A stretch of 13,973 nucleotides of DNA, taken from Ettlia oleoabundans. Its lineage: Eukaryota > Chlorophyta > Chlorophyceae > Chlamydomonadales. Below the pieces are notes generated by a model that saw only the letters and a list, made by a program, of their open reading frames with translations, had not been told where the DNA came from and searched no databases. This document shows, piece after piece, positions 1 through 6,200 of the stretch (within the stretch, counting starts at the first letter, position 1; every line of letters starts with the position of its first letter). The stretch is taken from assembly GCA_019693395.1 (NCBI GenBank), contig JAAMXP010002813.1, forward strand, positions 1 through 13,973, in the 5' to 3' direction. The position numbers and the translations under genes are program-made.

Positions 1-137
1 TTGAACACCAGCGATGTGCAGCCTGAGGTGCAGGAGGCATCAACCAGCGTGAAGATGTACTCCAAAAACGCGTTCGAGTCAGCGGCTGTGGCCGTGGCGG
101 TGCCAGAGAAGGGGCTGGTGGAAGTGGCAGAGGCCAG
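1..137. repeat. Direct repeat copy 1 (partner 475-611)
   Basis: The first 137 bases match 475-611 at an offset of 474 with about four mismatches that I can count (for example tccaaaaacg versus tccacaaacg). The match runs to the window edge, so the real repeat is probably longer. It lies wholly in coding sequence of the repeat protein. Confidence 0.88.
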
Positions 138-263
138 GGACAGCGTGGCAGGCCCGGTGGACGGCGCAGGAGGGGGGGCAGACGCAGGAGTGCTGAACTG
201 CACCATGTTGCTGCCTGCCGTGCTGGCGCCAGAGCTGTCCACACCCACAATTGTCACATTGTA
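1..263 (-). CDS. Fused A/B exon, continues beyond the window
   Basis: Acceptor GCATTGCAG at its start, open to the window edge. [77 protein letters not shown]. The second part is almost identical to that of the exon at 426-900, again with no intron between NAF(L)E and YIFTL. The intron between the two exons is 264-425. Confidence 0.85.
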
Positions 264-3200
264 CTGCAATGCAAACACAAGCAAAACAACACCGTCGTGG
301 GTGATATGCACCGCTTGCACCATTCAACCCACTAAATACAGGCACACAAACACAAGCTCGGCACCACACATGACCAGCCAGCTAGCCCTGCCCTGCTCCA
401 AGCAGCAACAGCCCTCCCGCCTCACCGGGGTGCCAGGGCTCAGGTCAGAAAAGGTGCCCACGATGGTGGTGCTGTTGAACACCAGCGATGTGCAGCCAGA
501 GGTGCAGGAGGCATCAACCAGCGTGAAGATGTACTCCACAAACGCGTTCGAGTCAGCGGGTGTGGCCGTGGCGGTGCCCGAGAAGGGGCTGGTGGAAGTG
601 GCAGAGGCCAGACTGAGGGCGGGTGGTGGAGTTTCCAATGTTGAGGTGCTGGAGGAGACTGTCTCCTCGCCATTGTCCTGGATACAAACTACGGTTACGT
701 CGTAGACAGTGCTTGGCGTAAGCTCAGTGACCCTGCAGCTAGTGGACTGGCAATCAACGACAAAACAACTTCCACTGGGAGCACTTGCAAGGCACATCCT
801 GAGCTTGTATGATGAGCATGGCTGGTTGGCGCCTTCAACAACCTCCAAGACTCCGCCGGTGGCATTGACAAATCGAGCACCATTGCTGAGAGTTGGTTGA
901 CTGCGCGGCAGCACATGAGCAGGCCAGGCAGAAATCAAACCATAGTTGGACGCCCTACAACAGCGCTGAACTGCTAAATGCAGTACAGGGATGTCTGCTA
1001 GAGCTGCCAGATAACCTCGCAGCCCCACAACTGCCCATGGCCAGTTAAAAAGGCAAGCAGGGGTGGCAGATGCACCTGCACAGGCCCTAGTGCTGGCAAC
1101 TTTCCACCTCACACACAGCTGACCATTATTCCGTGAAAGCAGCAGCAACGCCACCTTCGTATGGGCGGCGGTGCAGACTGCACCACAGGCGACGGCGGTG
1201 GTGGCGACCGCACCACAGGCGACGGCGGCGGTGGCGACTGCAGCACAGGCGACGGTGGTGGTGGCAATTGCGCCACGGGCGACGGCGGCGGCGGTGACTT
1301 AGACGCTGGCGGCGGTGGTGAAGGCGATTTCGCAGCAGGTGATGGCGGTGGAGGCGGCGAGTTTGCCACAGGTGATGGCGGTGGAGGGGTTGTTGTGCCA
1401 GACTGGCTTGGTGGTTGGGGTGGCTTGGGAGGAGGCGGGCTGCAACATGCAAGTGCAATGAAAACAAACGGGAGTTCGCCGATTGATCACCTTGCCCAAC
1501 AACAGCGCGAGCACCAACAGGTGGTCTTTACTATTAACAGGGGGCCTTGAGTTGCTACTACCTGTGGTCGGGTGTGGTGAACTGCAGCATGTTGCTTCCC
1601 AGCGTGGTTCCGCCAAATTTGTCCACCGCAACAACTGTCACATTGTACTGCACACAACAGAGGACAGAATAGGCGTGACAAAAGTGGCCAGCAAGGCACC
1701 CTGGTGATTAGCACACAGTGTGAGCATCACAGCATCTTGCCAGTGAGCTAGTGCATCGGTGGGTAAATGGGAGGTTGAGTTGTGACAAGCACATGATTGC
1801 ACGGTTGCAGGCTACATGTGGCAGACACAACTGGAAAGCCGAGAGCAGGTACAAACCCACGACTCAAACTATATGTTTGGTGGTTTATGCCGCCATGCTC
1901 TGGTACCAGTCTCACTTACTGTGGTGCCAGGCTTCAGGCCGGTGAAGGTGCCCTCAACGGTGCTGCTGTTGAACACCAGAGCTGGGCAGTTGGGGCAGCC
2001 TGCCTCGTGCACAGTGAAAGAATACTGCACGATCATGCAAAGCAGCGACGGTGAACATGGCATGATATGACACATTGGATTGTCACATGACTGTAGGCAT
2101 GCCTTGCGCAGCTGGCCAAGGAGGTACTGACAGGTGCACCTTCACAAAAGCGTTGTCTGGGGTAGGTTGGGCCACAGCCATGCCGCTGGAGGCTGATGTG
2201 CCATCGGCTGCAACCAGTGACAAGCTGGGATCAGCTGGGGGCGGGCGGGCGGGGGGCGGGACGGAGAGGAGAGCTTTTTGGGGTGTTCTGAACTGCAGCA
2301 TGTTGCTGCCATTGGTTTTCCGACCGTTGGGCTCCACACCGACCACAGTGACGTTGTACTGCAGCCATAAGGAAGAAAACATGATATTTGTGGGTGTGCA
2401 CCTCCTGACAACGGTATCAGCACACTGGACTTGACTCACAAGGCAGGCTTATCAGCCATCAGCCAGGCTTAGCTGCTGTCCAATGATTGTTAAAAAGGCA
2501 GCTTGAGTAGAGCTCACCAAGGTGTCTGGCGTCAGCCCAGGGAAGTTGCCAGTTGTAGTGTTGCTTTTGAAAACGAGAGGTGGACAAGCTTTGCAGTTGG
2601 CCTTCCTCACCGTGAAGATATACTGCAGGTTGCAGCGACAGAGAAACAACAAGCACCAGCTGTGATGTTAAGCATCAAGTGCAAGTGGACTTGGCACTCT
2701 TTCTGCTAATAGACCGGCGTACCTCAGCAAAGATGCCAGTCGGCTGAGGAGCAGCAACACCAATGCCCCTGGTGGGGTTGAGGGCCCTTGCTGAGGTCAA
2801 TCTTAGGCTCAAGGCAGGAGGAGGCAAAGGAGCATTTGTAGGTGTCTTGAACTGCAACATGTTGCTGCCCTTTGTGAGCCTGCCGCTCTCATCCACTCCC
2901 ACGACTGTCACATTGTACTGCAGCAATGCATGGGACCAGCAATGGCAATTGGCAGGCAGTTAAGAACAAGGCATCGCTCCTTGATCAAATGGGGCAAATT
3001 TTCACTCACGCCCCCACATTGATAAAGAAAACAGCAGACCGCAATGTGAGCATCCGGATTTGCCGTGGCAGCGCGTCTGCAACCACATACACAGCAAAGG
3101 TGTCTCTCACCAGGGTGTTGGATGTCAGGCCTGGAAAATCTCTTGTTGCGCTGCTGCTGTTGAATACCAGCACAGGGCATGTAGGACAGTTTGACTTTGC

Positions 3201-6200
3201 CACTGTGAAGATGTACTGCACAAAGCAAACAAGGCCAGCCAGGTAGTGTGGAAGTGCAACACAACAAGGGCGAGAGTGGCAGCATCGGTCCCATACGGTG
3301 GGCAGGACCAAACTGCAAAGTGCATATATTGTTCTGTGCGATCTCTTGCTGTAAGGCAGGGTGCTTGGCAATAGGTGAGCTATTGATGCAGGATCTTGTA
3401 GCACTCTATGTACATGCATATCCTTACGGACAGTTTCCGCCGGCGGGCATTCTTTCTCGCCTACCCACCTACATGCCCTACTCTCAATGTTGCCTGGTGT
3501 TCCCAATGTGGGGTGAAAGAAACAGGGTATGTCCGCATAATGTCCCACCCTACCAGCCGTCAACATAAGCACACTGCCCGAAACATACCTTAACAAAAAC
3601 ACCGGTGGGCTGGGGTGCGGCCGTGGCGGATCCCTTGGTCGGCCCGGTGGCTCTGGCTTGTGTCAGGCTCAGGGCGGGTGCAGGTGTGGTGAACTGAGTC
3701 AGGTTGGTGCCTTGTGTACGCTTCCCTGTTTTGGTCACCCCAACGACAGTAACGTTATACTGCAGCGCCAGGAGAAGAGCACAGGATAGGTTAAGGCTTG
3801 GAAATACAGCCATCCTCCAAACATGAACATCCACGAAAAAAATGAAACAAGTACAAAGTAGTCTGTGTTCATTGCCATGGCCCCATTTCGGTAGCAAACC
3901 TTGGTCCAAGGCTCCAGGCCTGTCAGCTGGGCGGTGGGTGTCCTGCTTGTGAAGGTCAGTAGTGTGCAAGGAGGGGTGGTGCAACTTGCTTGCACCACGG
4001 TGAAGACATACTGCACAAAAATTGAGAGCGACAAGAGAGGAGATGTGAACAGTTAGAGGAAAGTGCATCAAGTGGCTGGAGGAAAGCAGTAACCAGGTGA
4101 GTTTTAGAGCAACAGTTGATACCCAGGAACATGTAGCAGTGCGCCATGCTTTTCACTGCCGCGCCCAACGCTGCCTTCGCATAGAACAATAGTGTGCTCT
4201 CGTGAATCCCTCATGTGCAGTGCTGGAAAAAGCATGCCAGCCACGACCGCATCGTCATGCTGCGCACCTTAGAAAAAGCTCCACCAGGGAGAGGCTTTGC
4301 AGTTAATGTTCCTGTTGTGAACCCGGTAGCCTTGGCCTCAGTCAACGTCAAGCCAGCTGGCATCGTCAATGGCAGCCAGTTGTTGGCTGGTGTGCGCTTT
4401 CCCGACTTGCTGAGTCCATCTACGGTGACATTATACTGCACAGCTTAAAGAAGAAGCCAAAGGAGGGCAGCAAATTGTGGGTGCACAGGGTCATCCGTTC
4501 CGACTCAAAGGGCAAAGTGGGCAGAGTCGTGAAGTTCTTGTTATGCAGGGGGCTCAGCGGGGAGGCAGAACGTCCCACCGTGGCACCAGGCTCCAGTCCG
4601 GTCAGCTTCGCCGTGTTTGTGGGGCTCGTGAACGTCAGGGGCTTGCAGGTTGGGCAACCCACTTTCCTTAGAGTGAACACGTACTGCAGGGGGTGCCATG
4701 TTGTAGGTGGGTAACGAACCTCGGGTCGTGCAGATCGCCGCCCTCAGCCAGCCACAGCCCTGACCAGTGTGAGATCCGTGTGACATTGTCGGCTTGAATC
4801 GCAGTGCAGTGCGCAGCCGTATTGCTTCGTATCGATGGAACCCTGTGAGTGGGCGCTGCCACAGGCGACGTGCAGAGCTTACCTTGGAGAAGGCATTGGC
4901 TGGCAAGGTGCTTGCAGTGGCATTGCCTGTGGTAGAGCTTGTGGGCTCTGCAGATTTCAAGCGCACACCAATGGGCGTGGCGAATTGCAGCACGTTCTGG
5001 CCAGGTGTGCGCTTCCCTTCCTTGTCAGTGCCCTCCACCGTGATGTTGTACTGCAGCAGAGCAGCCAGTGCCGCAGACACGACCGTTGAAAGAACAGCAA
5101 CATGATGCCAGTTCATGTATCCTGTGATAGAATGCATGCATGTATGTGTGTGTAACCAACATGTCGGCCATTTTCCACAACACGGCAACATTGTGGAGCC
5201 TGTATGTGGCGTGCCACCCACCTGGGTCCCTGGTTCGAGCCCAGTGAGGGGAGCATTGGGAGTCCTGCTTGTGAAGGTCATGACCGGGCAGGGCGGGATT
5301 GGGCAGCTTGCCTTTGTAACTGTGAAGACATACTGCAAACATGGGGCCAGCAGCATGGTGAATGTTGACATAATGAGTGTTGATGCTGCAACCAGAGGTG
5401 TCATTCCGGCAGCCTGCCACACCAATGAGGCTTCGGGGCGGCAAGCACACGTGCTGGACAGTGGCCAGACCCATGAGAGAGCATACCTTGGTGAAGACAC
5501 TGGCAGGTGAGGTGGCAGTGGTGGTGCCGGTGGTTGGGCCTGTTGCCACAGCCTGGGTGAGGAGAAGGCTAATGCCGGCAGGGGTGGTGAGTTGCAGCTG
5601 GTTCAAGCCAGGTGTCCGCTTGCCGTCTTGACCAATGCCCGTGACAGTCACGATGTACTGCAATATAAGGCATTGTGGGACAGAAATGCAAGACATATGT
5701 GCTGTTATCAGCTGTGGGCCTGCAGTGATTGACCATAAGCAGAAGTAGTTTCTTGCGCCATATGCCGCAGCACAGCCTGCATGACAGGGTTACGCGAAGA
5801 TAAAAGCTCTCCGTTCAACCTCAACGTGCATACACTCGGGTGGGCACTCGCCGTGGTATTAGGCGCCAGGCCAGCGAAGTTGGGGTTGGGGGTGTTAGAA
5901 ACAAAGGTCAGAGGCGCGCAGCTCTGGCCCGCTGTGCACCTGGCAGGCTGCACCTTGTACTCGTACTGCACCAGGACCAGCCACAAAGCACAGACACGTC
6001 GTAAGGGTATTTCAATTGAAAGTATTTGTAAGCAACGCCTCTGTCATTTTGAAAGATACTTCTTGCTTGAAAGCTCCCAGCAAGCTGTCAGTATTGGCAC
6101 CCATGCTACTCACCTTCGCAAACGCGCCCGGTATGGGCACTGCAGAGCAGTTGCCGGTTGTCTGGCTCGTGGCGGTGGCTGAGGTGAGCAGCACAAACTT

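Noticed and set aside
1..705. Long plus-strand open frame of 234 codons
   Set aside because: Antisense of the FN3-like exons at 1-263 and 426-900; the minus strand carries the domain signatures and splice sites.
324..1154. A start reading MALLLLS at 1154 as a signal peptide for a separate gene
   Set aside because: It lies in the intron 901-1154. The exons on both sides join in phase 2 (AG then T gives Ser), which supports one gene running through.
1161..1550. Plus-strand open frame with a Gly-rich repeat (GDGGGGD type)
   Set aside because: It is the antisense shadow of the proline-rich exon: a GC-rich 30-base repeat is open in several frames. The minus-strand reading has matching splice phases to both neighbours.
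4541..5500. Continuous minus-strand frame of 319 codons, as if it were a single exon
   Set aside because: It reads through introns. Domain homology and good donors and acceptors cut it at 5332, 5222, 5050 and 4883; the frame after 4883 has no similarity to the repeats.
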